Source of the DNA: Membranipora membranacea
Lineage: Eukaryota > Bryozoa > Gymnolaemata > Cheilostomatida > Membraniporidae
DNA: 64,000 nt
Assembly (NCBI GenBank): GCA_914767715.1
Contig: OU612070.1
Coordinates: 13,657,501 to 13,721,500, forward strand
Direction: 5' to 3'
This document shows, piece by piece, positions 1-9,369 of the stretch. The position numbers were made by a program, and so were the translations under genes. The first letter of the stretch is position 1; each line of letters starts with the position of its first letter. The notes beneath the pieces are model-generated. The model ran no database searches and was not told the origin of the DNA. It worked only from the letters and a program-made list of their open reading frames with translations.

Positions 1-13
1 AAGGGAGGGTATC
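1..13 (+). repeat. Truncated monomer tail at left edge
   Basis: The first 13 bases match the purine-rich end of a monomer just before the ATG, so the array continues beyond the window to the left. Confidence 0.95.
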
Positions 14-405
14 ATGCTTTTTTTTCGGCCAGATCAAAAATTAGATTTGCTTCTAACTAACCTCATAAGGAGGAGCAACTCCTGCTCATCCCGAATCTGC
101 AGACCGTTTGGCTCTGCGGCTTTTCTTTCTCCGTCAGCGTCAGTTTTAATTAGGGCCACTTTTGCTATAAAAAAACATGCCAAACGGCAGCATCGAAAAA
201 TTAAATCTCTGTTGGATTCTTATCAAACTCCGACCAGTTCAAGCTCTTATTGCCCTCATTCAACACGCCGAATATTGGAATCCTCGGATTAACAGGGGGG
301 TCACAACGCTGACTTGAAAATCCAAAAATTATACCAAGGGAGGGTATCATGCTTTTTTTTCGGCCAGATCAAATAATAGATTTGCTTCTAACTAACCTCA
401 TAAGG

Positions 406-422
406 AGGAGCAACTCCTGCTC
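406..422. repeat. Short nested dyad AGGAG/CTCCT and GAGCA/TGCTC
   Basis: AGGAG-CAA-CTCCT (406–418) and GAGCA-ACTCC-TGCTC (408–422) are two overlapping, mutually exclusive 5-bp inverted repeats just before the PstI site of each monomer. Most monomers keep both. Some have AGGAGTAAC (about 2084, 6103) or AAGAGGAGC (about 4757, 8776, 12461, 24857), which leave the inner stem partly or wholly intact. Confidence 0.75.
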
Positions 423-431
423 ATCCCGAAT

Positions 432-437
432 CTGCAG
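432..437. other. Conserved PstI site, one per monomer
   Basis: CTGCAG recurs at the same offset in nearly every monomer, so PstI digestion should give a 335-bp ladder. One clear loss is CTACAG at 56361–56366. This is the kind of regular site by which satellites were classically isolated. Confidence 0.85.
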
Positions 438-438
438 A

Positions 439-522
439 CCGTTTGGCTCTGCGGCTTTTCGTTCTCCGTCAGCGTCCGTTTTAATTAGGGCCACTTTTGC
501 TATAAAAAAACATGCCAAACGG
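439..522. repeat. 9-bp inverted repeat, 66-nt loop (per-monomer)
   Basis: CCGTTTGGC at 439–447 is the exact reverse complement of GCCAAACGG at 514–522, with 66 bases between. Three further pairs (CTG with CAG) can form outside the arms if a 4-base bulge is allowed on the left. The pair recurs in almost every monomer. Variants in the right arm, such as GCCAATCGG in the 35–38 kb zone and an AACAGCAG form at about 40.4, 41.4, 45.1 and 51.1 kb, are not matched by compensating left-arm changes. The structure is therefore visible but not shown to be selected. Confidence 0.85.
501..510 (+). promoter_or_regulatory. TATA-like A-rich run (speculative)
   Basis: TATAAAAAAA occurs once per monomer, about 153 bases after the ATG. 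It matches a TATA-box consensus, but an A-rich run in a 43% G+C repeat can do so by chance. There is no supporting initiator, and a start ~30 bp downstream would not lead into the open frame of the same monomer. It is altered in some monomers (GCTTTAAA at about 34327 and 38677; GCGATAAA at about 21269; GCTGTAAA at about 40683). Confidence 0.2.
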
Positions 523-613
523 CAGCATCGAAAAATTAAATCTCTGTTGGATTCTTATCAAACTCCGACCAGTTCAAGCTCTTATTGCCCTCATTCAACA
601 CGCCGAATATTGG

Positions 614-625
614 AATCCTCGGATT
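614..625. repeat. Near-palindrome AATCC-TC-GGATT
   Basis: A 5-bp perfect inverted repeat with two central bases lies at the end of the open frame in each monomer. Its central CG is a frequent site of variation (CTTGG at about 1625, CGAATT at about 35116 and 36789, CAGATT at about 56885 and 57555). Confidence 0.75.
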
Positions 626-634
626 AACAGGGGG

Positions 635-648
635 GTCACAACGCTGAC
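635..648. repeat. GTCA-N6-TGAC dyad after the G6 run
   Basis: GTCA and TGAC flank a six-base spacer immediately after a run of six G in each monomer. In the right-hand part of the array the spacer CAACGC becomes CATTGC (about 54226, 57909, 59247, 60922, 61925, 63263) while the arms stay unchanged. This is a useful subfamily marker; no function is claimed. Confidence 0.75.
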
Positions 649-1331
649 TTGAAAATCCAAAAATTATACCAAGGGAGAGTATCATGCTTTTTTTTCGGCC
701 AGATCAAAAAATAGATTTGCTTCTAACTAACCTCATAAGGAGGAGCAACTCCTGCTCATCCCGAATCTGCAGACCGTTTGGCTCTGCGGCTTTTCGTTCT
801 CCCTCAGCGTCCGTTTTAATTAGGGCCACTTTTGCTATAAAATAACATGCCAAACGGCAGCATCGAAAAATTAAATCTCTGTTGGATTCTTATCAAACTC
901 CGACCAGTTCAAGCTCTTATTGCCCTCATTCAACACGCCGAATATTGGAATCCTCGGATTAACAGGGGGGTCACAACGCTGACTTGAAAATCCAAAAATT
1001 ATACCAAGGGAGGGTATCATGCTTTTTTTTCGGCCAGATCAAAAAATAGATTTGCTTCTAACTAACCTCATAAGGAGGAGCAACTCCTGCTCATCTCGAA
1101 TCTGCAGACCGTTTGGCTCTGCGGCTTTTCGTTCTCCGTCAGCGTCCGTTTTAATTAGGGCCATTTTTGCTATAAAAAAACATGCCAAACGGCAGCATCG
1201 AAAAATTAAATCACTGTTGGATTCTTATCAAACTCCGACCAGTTCAAGCTCTTATTGCCCTCATTCAACACGCCGAATATTGGAATCCTCGGATTAACAG
1301 GGGGGTCACAACGCTGACTTGAAAATCCAAA

Positions 1332-4300
1332 GATTATACCAAGGGAGAGTATCATGCTTTTTTTTCGGCCAGATCAAAAAATAGATTTGCTTCTAACTAA
1401 CCTCATAAGGAGGAGCAACTCCTGCTCATCCCGAATCTGCAGACCGTTTGGCTCTGCGGCTTTTCGTTCTCCGTCAGCGTCCGTTTTAATTAGGGCCACT
1501 TTTGCTATAAAAAAACATGCCAAACGGCAGCATCGAAAAATTAAATCTCTGTTGGATTCTTATCAAACTCCGACCAGTTCAAGCTCTCATTGCCCTCATT
1601 CAACACGCCGAATATTGGAATCCTTGGATTAACAGGGGGGTCACAACGCTGACTTGAAAATCCAAAAATTATACCAAGGGAGGGTATCATGCTTTTTTTT
1701 CGGCCAGATCAAAAAATAGATTTGCTTCTAACTAACCTCATAAGGAGGAGCAACTCCTGCTCATCTCGAATCTGCAGACCGTTTGGCTCTGCGGCTTTTC
1801 GTTCTCCGTCAGCGTCCGTTTTAATTAGGGCCACTTTTGCTATAAAAAAACATGCCAAACGGCAGCATCGAAAAATTAAATCACTGTTGGATTCTTATCA
1901 AACTCAGACCAGTTCAAGCTCTTATTGCCCTCATTCAACACGCCGAATATTGGAATCCTCGGATTAACAGGGGGGTCACAACGCTGACTTGAAAATCCAA
2001 AAATTATACCAAGGGAGGGTATCATGCTTTTTTTTCGGCCAGATCAAAAAATAGATTTGCTTCTAACTAACCTCATAAGGAGGAGTAACTCCTGCTCATC
2101 TCGAATCTGCAGACCGTTTGGCTCTGCGGCTTTTCGTTCTCCGTCAGCGTCCGTTTTAATTAGGGCCACTTTTGCTATAAAAAACATGCCAAACGGCAGC
2201 ATCGAAAAATTAAATCTCTGTTGGATTCTTATCAAACTCCGACCAGTTCAAGTTCTTATTGCCCTCATTCAACACGCCGAATATTGGAATCCTCGGATTA
2301 ACAGGGGGGTCACAACGCTGACTTGAAAATCCAAAAATTATACCAAGGGAGGGTATCATGCTTTTTTTTCGGCCAGATCAAAAAATAGATTTGCTTCTAA
2401 CTAACCTCATAAGGAGAAGCAACTCCTGCTCATCTCGAATCTGCAGACCGTTTGGCTCTGCGGCTTTTCGTTCTCCGTCAGCGTCCGGTTTAATTAGGGC
2501 CACTTTTGCTATAAATAAACATGCCAAACGGCAGCATCGAAAAATTAAATCAATGTTGGATACTTATCAAACTCCGACCAGTTCAAGCTCTTATTGCCCT
2601 CATTCAACACGCCGTATATTGGAATCCTCGGATTAACAGGGGGGTCACAACGCTGACTTGAAAATCCAAAAATTATACCAAGGGAGGGTATCATGCTTTT
2701 TTTTCGGCCAGATCAAAAAATAGATTTGCTTCTAACTACCCTCATAAGGAGGAGCAACTCCTGCTCATCCCGAATCTGCAGACCGTTTGGCTCTGCGGCT
2801 TTTCGTTCTCCGTCAGCGTCCGTTTTAATTAGGGCCACTTTTGCTATAAAAAAACATGCCAAACGGCAGCATCGAAAATTTAAATCTCTGTTGGATTCTT
2901 ATCAAACTCCGACCAGTTCAAGTTCTTATTGCCCTCATTCAACACGCCGAATATTGGAATCCTCGGATTAACAGGGGGGTCACAACGCTGACTTGAAAAT
3001 CCAAAAATTATACCAAGGGAGGGTATCATGCTTTTTTTTCGGCCAGATCAAAAAATAGATTTGCTTCTAACTAACCTCATAAGGAGGAGCAACTCCTGCT
3101 CATCTCGAATCTGCAGACCGTTTGGCTCTGCGGCTTTTCATTCTCCGTCAGGGTCCGTTTTAATTAGGGCCGCTTTTGCTATAAAAAAACATGCCAAACG
3201 GCAGCATCGAAAAATTAAATCACTGTTGGATTCTTATCAAACTCCGACCAGTTCAAGCTCTTATTGCCCTCATTCAACACGCCGAATATTGGAATCCTCG
3301 GATTAACAGGGGGGTCACAACGCTGACTTGAAAATCCAAAAATTATACCAAGGGAGGGTATCATGCTTTTTTTTCGGCCAGATCAAAAAATAGATTCGCT
3401 TCTAACTACCCTCATAAGGAGGAGCAACTCCTGTTCATCCCGAATCTGCAGACCGTTTGGCTCTGCGGCTTTTCGTTCTCCGTCAGCGTCCGTTTTAATT
3501 AGGGCCACTTTTGCTATAAAAAAACATGCCAAACGGCAGCATCGAAAAATTAAATCTCTGTTGGATTCTTATCAAACTCCGACCAGTTCAAGCTCTTATT
3601 GCCCTCATTCAACACGCCGAATATTGGAATCCTCGGATTAACAGGGGGGTCACAACGCTGACTTGAAAATCCAAAAATTATACCAAGGGAGAGTATCATG
3701 CTTTTTTTTCGGCCAGATCAAAAAATAGATTTGCTTCTAACTAACCTCATAAGGAGGAGCAACTCCTGCTCATCCCGAATCTGCAGACCGTTTGGCTCTG
3801 CGGCTTTTCGTTCTCCGTCAGCGTCTGTTTTAATTAGGGCCACTTTTGCTATAAAAAAACATGCCAAACGGCAGCATCGAAAAATTAAATCTCTGTTGGA
3901 TTCTTATCAAACTCCGACCAGTTCAAGCTCTTATTGCCCTCATTCAACACGCCGAATATTGGAATCCTCGGATTAACAGGGGGGTCACAACGCTGACTTG
4001 AAAATCCAAAAATTATACCAAGGGAGGGTATCATGCTTTTTTTTCGGCCAGATCAAAAAATAGATTTGCTTCTAACTAACCTCATAAGGAGGAGGAACTC
4101 CTGCTCATCCCGAATCTGCAGACCGTTTGGCTCTGCGGCTTTTCGTTCTCCGTCAGCGTCCGTTTTAATTAGGGCCACTTTTGCTATAAAAAAACATGCC
4201 AAACGGCAGCATCGAAAAATTAAATCACTGTTGGATTCTTATCAAACTCCGACCAGTTCAAGCTCTTATTGCCCTCATTCAACACGCCGAATATTGGAAT

Positions 4301-5350
4301 CCTCGGATTAACAGGGGGGTCACAACGCTGACTTGAAAATCCAAAAATTATACCAAGGGAGGGTATCATGCTTTTTTTTCGGCCAGATCAAAAAATAGAT
4401 TTGCTTCTAACTACCCTCATAAGGAGGAGCAACTCCTGTTCATCCCGAATCTGCAGACCGTTTGGCTCTGCGGCTTTTCGTTCTCCGTCAGCGTCCGTTT
4501 TAATTAGGGCCACTTTTGCTATAAAAAAACATGCCAAACGGCAGCATCGAAAAATTAAATCTCTGTTGGATTCTTATCAAACTCCGACCAGTTCAAGCTC
4601 TTATTGCCCTCATTCAACACGCCGAATATTGGAATCCTCGGATTAACAGGGGGGTCACAACGCTGACTTGAAAATCCAAAAATTATACCAAGGGAGGGTA
4701 TCATGCTTTTTTTTCGGCCAGATCAAAAAATAGATTTGCTTCTAACTAACCTCATAAAGAGGAGCAACTCCTGCTCATCTCGAATCTGCAGACCGTTTGG
4801 CTCTGCGGCTTTTCGTTCTCTGTCAGCGTCCGTTTTAATTAGGGCCATTTTTGCTATAAAAAAACATGCCAAACGGCAGCATCGAAAAATTAAATCACTG
4901 TTGGATTCTTATCAAACTCCGACCAGTTCAAGCTCTTATTGCCCTCATTCAACACGCCGAATATTGGAATCCTCGGATTAACAGGGGGGTCACAACGCTG
5001 ACTTGAAAATCCAAAAATTATACCAAGGGAGAGTATCATGCTTTTTTTTCGGCCAGATCAAAAAATAGATTTGCTTCTAACTAACCTCATAAGGAGGAGC
5101 AACTCCTGCTCATCCGGAATCTGCAGTCCGTTTGGCTCTGCGGCTTTTCGTTCTCCGTCAGCGTCCGTTTTAATTAGGGCCACTTTTGCTATAAAAAAAC
5201 ATGCCAAACGGCAGCATCGAAAAATTAAATCTCTGTTGGATTCTTATCAAACTCCGACCAGTTCAAGCTCTTATTGCCCTCATTCAACACGCCGAATATT
5301 GGAATCCTCGGATTAACAGGGGGGTCACAACGCTGACTTGAAAATCCAAA
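1332..5350 (+). repeat. 12-monomer higher-order unit, copy 1 (4019 bp)
   Basis: Twelve monomers (ATGs at 1354 to 5038), including one 334-bp monomer at 2024 with a shortened A run. They form a unit repeated immediately downstream at an offset of exactly 4019. Diagnostic variants in fixed order include TCCTTGG in monomer 1, ACTCAGACC in 2, the A deletion in 3, AATAAAC plus CAATGTTGG in 4, GAAAATTTAA in 5, TTCATTCTCC plus CAGGGTCC in 6, AGATTCGC in 7, GTCTGTTTT in 8, GGAGGAACTCC in 9, TGTTCATCC in 10, AAAGAGG in 11 and CATCCGG in 12. The exchange point lies somewhere between about 1214 and 1332 and its equivalents. Confidence 0.95.
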
Positions 5351-8300
5351 GATTATACCAAGGGAGAGTATCATGCTTTTTTTTCGGCCAGATCAAAAAA
5401 TAGATTTGCTTCTAACTAACCTCATAAGGAGGAGCAACTCCTGCTCATCCCGAATCTGCAGACCGTTTGGCTCTGCGGCTTTTCGTTCTCCGTCAGCGTC
5501 CGTTTTAATTAGGGCCACTTTTGCTATAAAAAAACATGCCAAACGGCAGCATCGAAAAATTAAATCTCTGTTGGATTCTTATCAAACTCCGACCAGTTCA
5601 AGCTCTCATTGCCCTCATTCAACACGCCGAATATTGGAATCCTTGGATTAACAGGGGGGTCACAACGCTGACTTGAAAATCCAAAAATTATACCAAGGGA
5701 GGGTATCATGCTTTTTTTTCGGCCAGATCAAAAAATAGATTTGCTTCTAACTAACCTCATAAGGAGGAGCAACTCCTGCTCATCTCGAATCTGCAGACCG
5801 TTTGGCTCTGCGGCTTTTCGTTCTCCGTCAGCGTCCGTTTTAATTAGGGCCACTTTTGCTATAAAAAAACATGCCAAACGGCAGCATCGAAAAATTAAAT
5901 CACTGTTGGATTCTTATCAAACTCAGACCAGTTCAAGCTCTTATTGCCCTCATTCAACACGCCGAATATTGGAATCCTCGGATTAACAGGGGGGTCACAA
6001 CGCTGACTTGAAAATCCAAAAATTATACCAAGGGAGGGTATCATGCTTTTTTTTCGGCCAGATCAAAAAATAGATTTGCTTCTAACTAACCTCATAAGGA
6101 GGAGTAACTCCTGCTCATCTCGAATCTGCAGACCGTTTGGCTCTGCGGCTTTTCGTTCTCCGTCAGCGTCCGTTTTAATTAGGGCCACTTTTGCTATAAA
6201 AAACATGCCAAACGGCAGCATCGAAAAATTAAATCTCTGTTGGATTCTTATCAAACTCCGACCAGTTCAAGTTCTTATTGCCCTCATTCAACACGCCGAA
6301 TATTGGAATCCTCGGATTAACAGGGGGGTCACAACGCTGACTTGAAAATCCAAAAATTATACCAAGGGAGGGTATCATGCTTTTTTTTCGGCCAGATCAA
6401 AAAATAGATTTGCTTCTAACTAACCTCATAAGGAGAAGCAACTCCTGCTCATCTCGAATCTGCAGACCGTTTGGCTCTGCGGCTTTTCGTTCTCCGTCAG
6501 CGTCCGTTTTAATTAGGGCCACTTTTGCTATAAATAAACATGCCAAACGGCAGCATCGAAAAATTAAATCAATGTTGGATACTTATCAAACTCCGACCAG
6601 TTCAAGCTCTTATTGCCCTCATTCAACACGCCGTATATTGGAATCCTCGGATTAACAGGGGGGTCACAACGCTGACTTGAAAATCCAAAAATTATACCAA
6701 GGGAGGGTATCATGCTTTTTTTTCGGCCAGATCAAAAAATAGATTTGCTTCTAACTACCCTCATAAGGAGGAGCAACTCCTGCTCATCCCGAATCTGCAG
6801 ACCGTTTGGCTCTGCGGCTTTTCGTTCTCCGTCAGCGTCCGTTTTAATTAGGGCCACTTTTGCTATAAAAAAACATGCCAAACGGCAGCATCGAAAATTT
6901 AAATCTCTGTTGGATTCTTATCAAACTCCGACCAGTTCAAGTTCTTATTGCCCTCATTCAACACGCCGAATATTGGAATCCTCGGATTAACAGGGGGGTC
7001 ACAACGCTGACTTGAAAATCCAAAAATTATACCAAGGGAGGGTATCATGCTTTTTTTTCGGCCAGATCAAAAAATAGATTTGCTTCTAACTAACCTCATA
7101 AGGAGGAGCAACTCCTGCTCATCTCGAATCTGCAGACCGTTTGGCTCTGCGGCTTTTCATTCTCCGTCAGGGTCCGTTTTAATTAGGGCCGCTTTTGCTA
7201 TAAAAAAACATGCCAAACGGCAGCATCGAAAAATTAAATCACTGTTGGATTCTTATCAAACTCCGACCAGTTCAAGCTCTTATTGCCCTCATTCAACACG
7301 CCGAATATTGGAATCCTCGGATTAACAGGGGGGTCACAACGCTGACTTGAAAATCCAAAAATTATACCAAGGGAGGGTATCATGCTTTTTTTTCGGCCAG
7401 ATCAAAAAATAGATTCGCTTCTAACTACCCTCATAAGGAGGAGCAACTCCTGTTCATCCCGAATCTGCAGACCGTTTGGCTCTGCGGCTTTTCGTTCTCC
7501 GTCAGCGTCCGTTTTAATTAGGGCCACTTTTGCTATAAAAAAACATGCCAAACGGCAGCATCGAAAAATTAAATCTCTGTTGGATTCTTATCAAACTCCG
7601 ACCAGTTCAAGCTCTTATTGCCCTCATTCAACACGCCGAATATTGGAATCCTCGGATTAACAGGGGGGTCACAACGCTGACTTGAAAATCCAAAAATTAT
7701 ACCAAGGGAGAGTATCATGCTTTTTTTTCGGCCAGATCAAAAAATAGATTTGCTTCTAACTAACCTCATAAGGAGGAGCAACTCCTGCTCATCCCGAATC
7801 TGCAGACCGTTTGGCTCTGCGGCTTTTCGTTCTCCGTCAGCGTCTGTTTTAATTAGGGCCACTTTTGCTATAAAAAAACATGCCAAACGGCAGCATCGAA
7901 AAATTAAATCTCTGTTGGATTCTTATCAAACTCCGACCAGTTCAAGCTCTTATTGCCCTCATTCAACACGCCGAATATTGGAATCCTCGGATTAACAGGG
8001 GGGTCACAACGCTGACTTGAAAATCCAAAAATTATACCAAGGGAGGGTATCATGCTTTTTTTTCGGCCAGATCAAAAAATAGATTTGCTTCTAACTAACC
8101 TCATAAGGAGGAGGAACTCCTGCTCATCCCGAATCTGCAGACCGTTTGGCTCTGCGGCTTTTCGTTCTCCGTCAGCGTCCGTTTTAATTAGGGCCACTTT
8201 TGCTATAAAAAAACATGCCAAACGGCAGCATCGAAAAATTAAATCACTGTTGGATTCTTATCAAACTCCGACCAGTTCAAGCTCTTATTGCCCTCATTCA

Positions 8301-9369
8301 ACACGCCGAATATTGGAATCCTCGGATTAACAGGGGGGTCACAACGCTGACTTGAAAATCCAAAAATTATACCAAGGGAGGGTATCATGCTTTTTTTTCG
8401 GCCAGATCAAAAAATAGATTTGCTTCTAACTACCCTCATAAGGAGGAGCAACTCCTGTTCATCCCGAATCTGCAGACCGTTTGGCTCTGCGGCTTTTCGT
8501 TCTCCGTCAGCGTCCGTTTTAATTAGGGCCACTTTTGCTATAAAAAAACATGCCAAACGGCAGCATCGAAAAATTAAATCTCTGTTGGATTCTTATCAAA
8601 CTCCGACCAGTTCAAGCTCTTATTGCCCTCATTCAACACGCCGAATATTGGAATCCTCGGATTAACAGGGGGGTCACAACGCTGACTTGAAAATCCAAAA
8701 ATTATACCAAGGGAGGGTATCATGCTTTTTTTTCGGCCAGATCAAAAAATAGATTTGCTTCTAACTAACCTCATAAAGAGGAGCAACTCCTGCTCATCTC
8801 GAATCTGCAGACCGTTTGGCTCTGCGGCTTTTCGTTCTCTGTCAGCGTCCGTTTTAATTAGGGCCATTTTTGCTATAAAAAAACATGCCAAACGGCAGCA
8901 TCGAAAAATTAAATCACTGTTGGATTCTTATCAAACTCCGACCAGTTCAAGCTCTTATTGCCCTCATTCAACACGCCGAATATTGGAATCCTCGGATTAA
9001 CAGGGGGGTCACAACGCTGACTTGAAAATCCAAAAATTATACCAAGGGAGAGTATCATGCTTTTTTTTCGGCCAGATCAAAAAATAGATTTGCTTCTAAC
9101 TAACCTCATAAGGAGGAGCAACTCCTGCTCATCCGGAATCTGCAGTCCGTTTGGCTCTGCGGCTTTTCGTTCTCCGTCAGCGTCCGTTTTAATTAGGGCC
9201 ACTTTTGCTATAAAAAAACATGCCAAACGGCAGCATCGAAAAATTAAATCTCTGTTGGATTCTTATCAAACTCCGACCAGTTCAAGCTCTTATTGCCCTC
9301 ATTCAACACGCCGAATATTGGAATCCTCGGATTAACAGGGGGGTCACAACGCTGACTTGAAAATCCAAA
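5351..9369 (+). repeat. 12-monomer higher-order unit, copy 2 (4019 bp)
   Basis: All diagnostic variants of copy 1 recur in the same order. By eye I found a single difference: T at 6507 where copy 1 has G at 2488 (codon 44, Val versus Gly in the recurring frame). The 334-bp monomer recurs at 6043. Similarity to the unit stops before 9370, where the tail lacks the G seen at 1332 and 5351. Confidence 0.95.

Larger units (their letters stand above)
349..627 (+). other. Recurring 92-codon open frame, probably not a gene
   Basis: From the ATG of most monomers an open frame of 92 codons runs to a TAA about 56 bases before the next ATG. The translation is basic and serine-rich, with a Lys/Arg/His cluster at residues 53–64, cysteines at about 24, 29 and 80, and no signal peptide, membrane segment or domain I recognise. 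A GGGAGGG stretch ends 4 bases before the ATG. Against a real gene: 335 is not a multiple of three, so copies cannot fuse into a long frame. At least about 45 of 191 copies are broken, and missense variants are frequent (N16T, R38C/H/Q, T49I, Y79H). An open frame is expected to persist passively in a homogenised satellite. Shown once here; it recurs throughout. Confidence 0.3.
349..683 (+). repeat. Representative satellite monomer (ATG-phased)
   Basis: One complete 335-bp unit used here to locate internal landmarks, which recur at the same offsets in nearly all monomers. In order: ATG and T8 tract (349–360), A-rich stretch (about 370–377), short dyad (406–422), PstI site (432–437), left arm of the long inverted repeat (439–447), TAATTA core (about 482–487), TATA-like A-rich run (501–510), right arm (514–522), near-palindrome AATCCTCGGATT (614–625), G6 run (about 630–635), GTCA-N6-TGAC dyad (635–648) and the purine-rich GGGAGGG before the next ATG. 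The two halves show no obvious direct similarity, so I see no evidence of an ancestral ~167-bp dimer. Confidence 0.95.
14..1331 (+). repeat. Lead-in monomers, no complete higher-order unit
   Basis: Four monomers. The first has AATTAGAT near the start and GTCAGTTTT in the middle, variants it shares with the monomers at 14417 and 24132. The third (684) has a stop created by AAATAAC, shared with the monomer at 11067. The fourth (1019) is B-type with T49I. Its tail carries the AAAGATTAT variant (G at 1332) that marks the start of the 4019-bp unit. Confidence 0.85.

Noticed and set aside
338-351. Bacterial ribosome-binding site (GGGAGGG four bases before ATG) suggesting a prokaryotic repeat gene
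   Set aside because: A chance purine run is the simpler explanation. A 64-kb uniform satellite with higher-order repeats is not expected in bacteria, and the frame is not preserved.
415-431. CENP-B box on the minus strand (TTCG with CAGG downstream)
   Set aside because: Only 7 of 9 core positions match by eye; the central A and one base of CGGG are wrong, and the common B-type monomers have the same mismatches.
571-581. RNA polymerase III B-box (AGTTCAAGCTC) and tRNA-derived origin
   Set aside because: It mismatches the B-box at several positions, no convincing A-box lies upstream, and no cloverleaf could be drawn.
630-635. G-quadruplex at the G6 run
   Set aside because: Only one G run of six per monomer with no nearby G3 partners except the short GGG runs ~40 bases away; not a standard quadruplex motif.
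2044-2235. 63-codon minus-strand frames (also near 6063, 21808, 34865, 39883, 55964, 58642, 62658)
   Set aside because: They appear only in monomers with a one-base deletion that shifts the antisense frame. They are shadows of the repeat.
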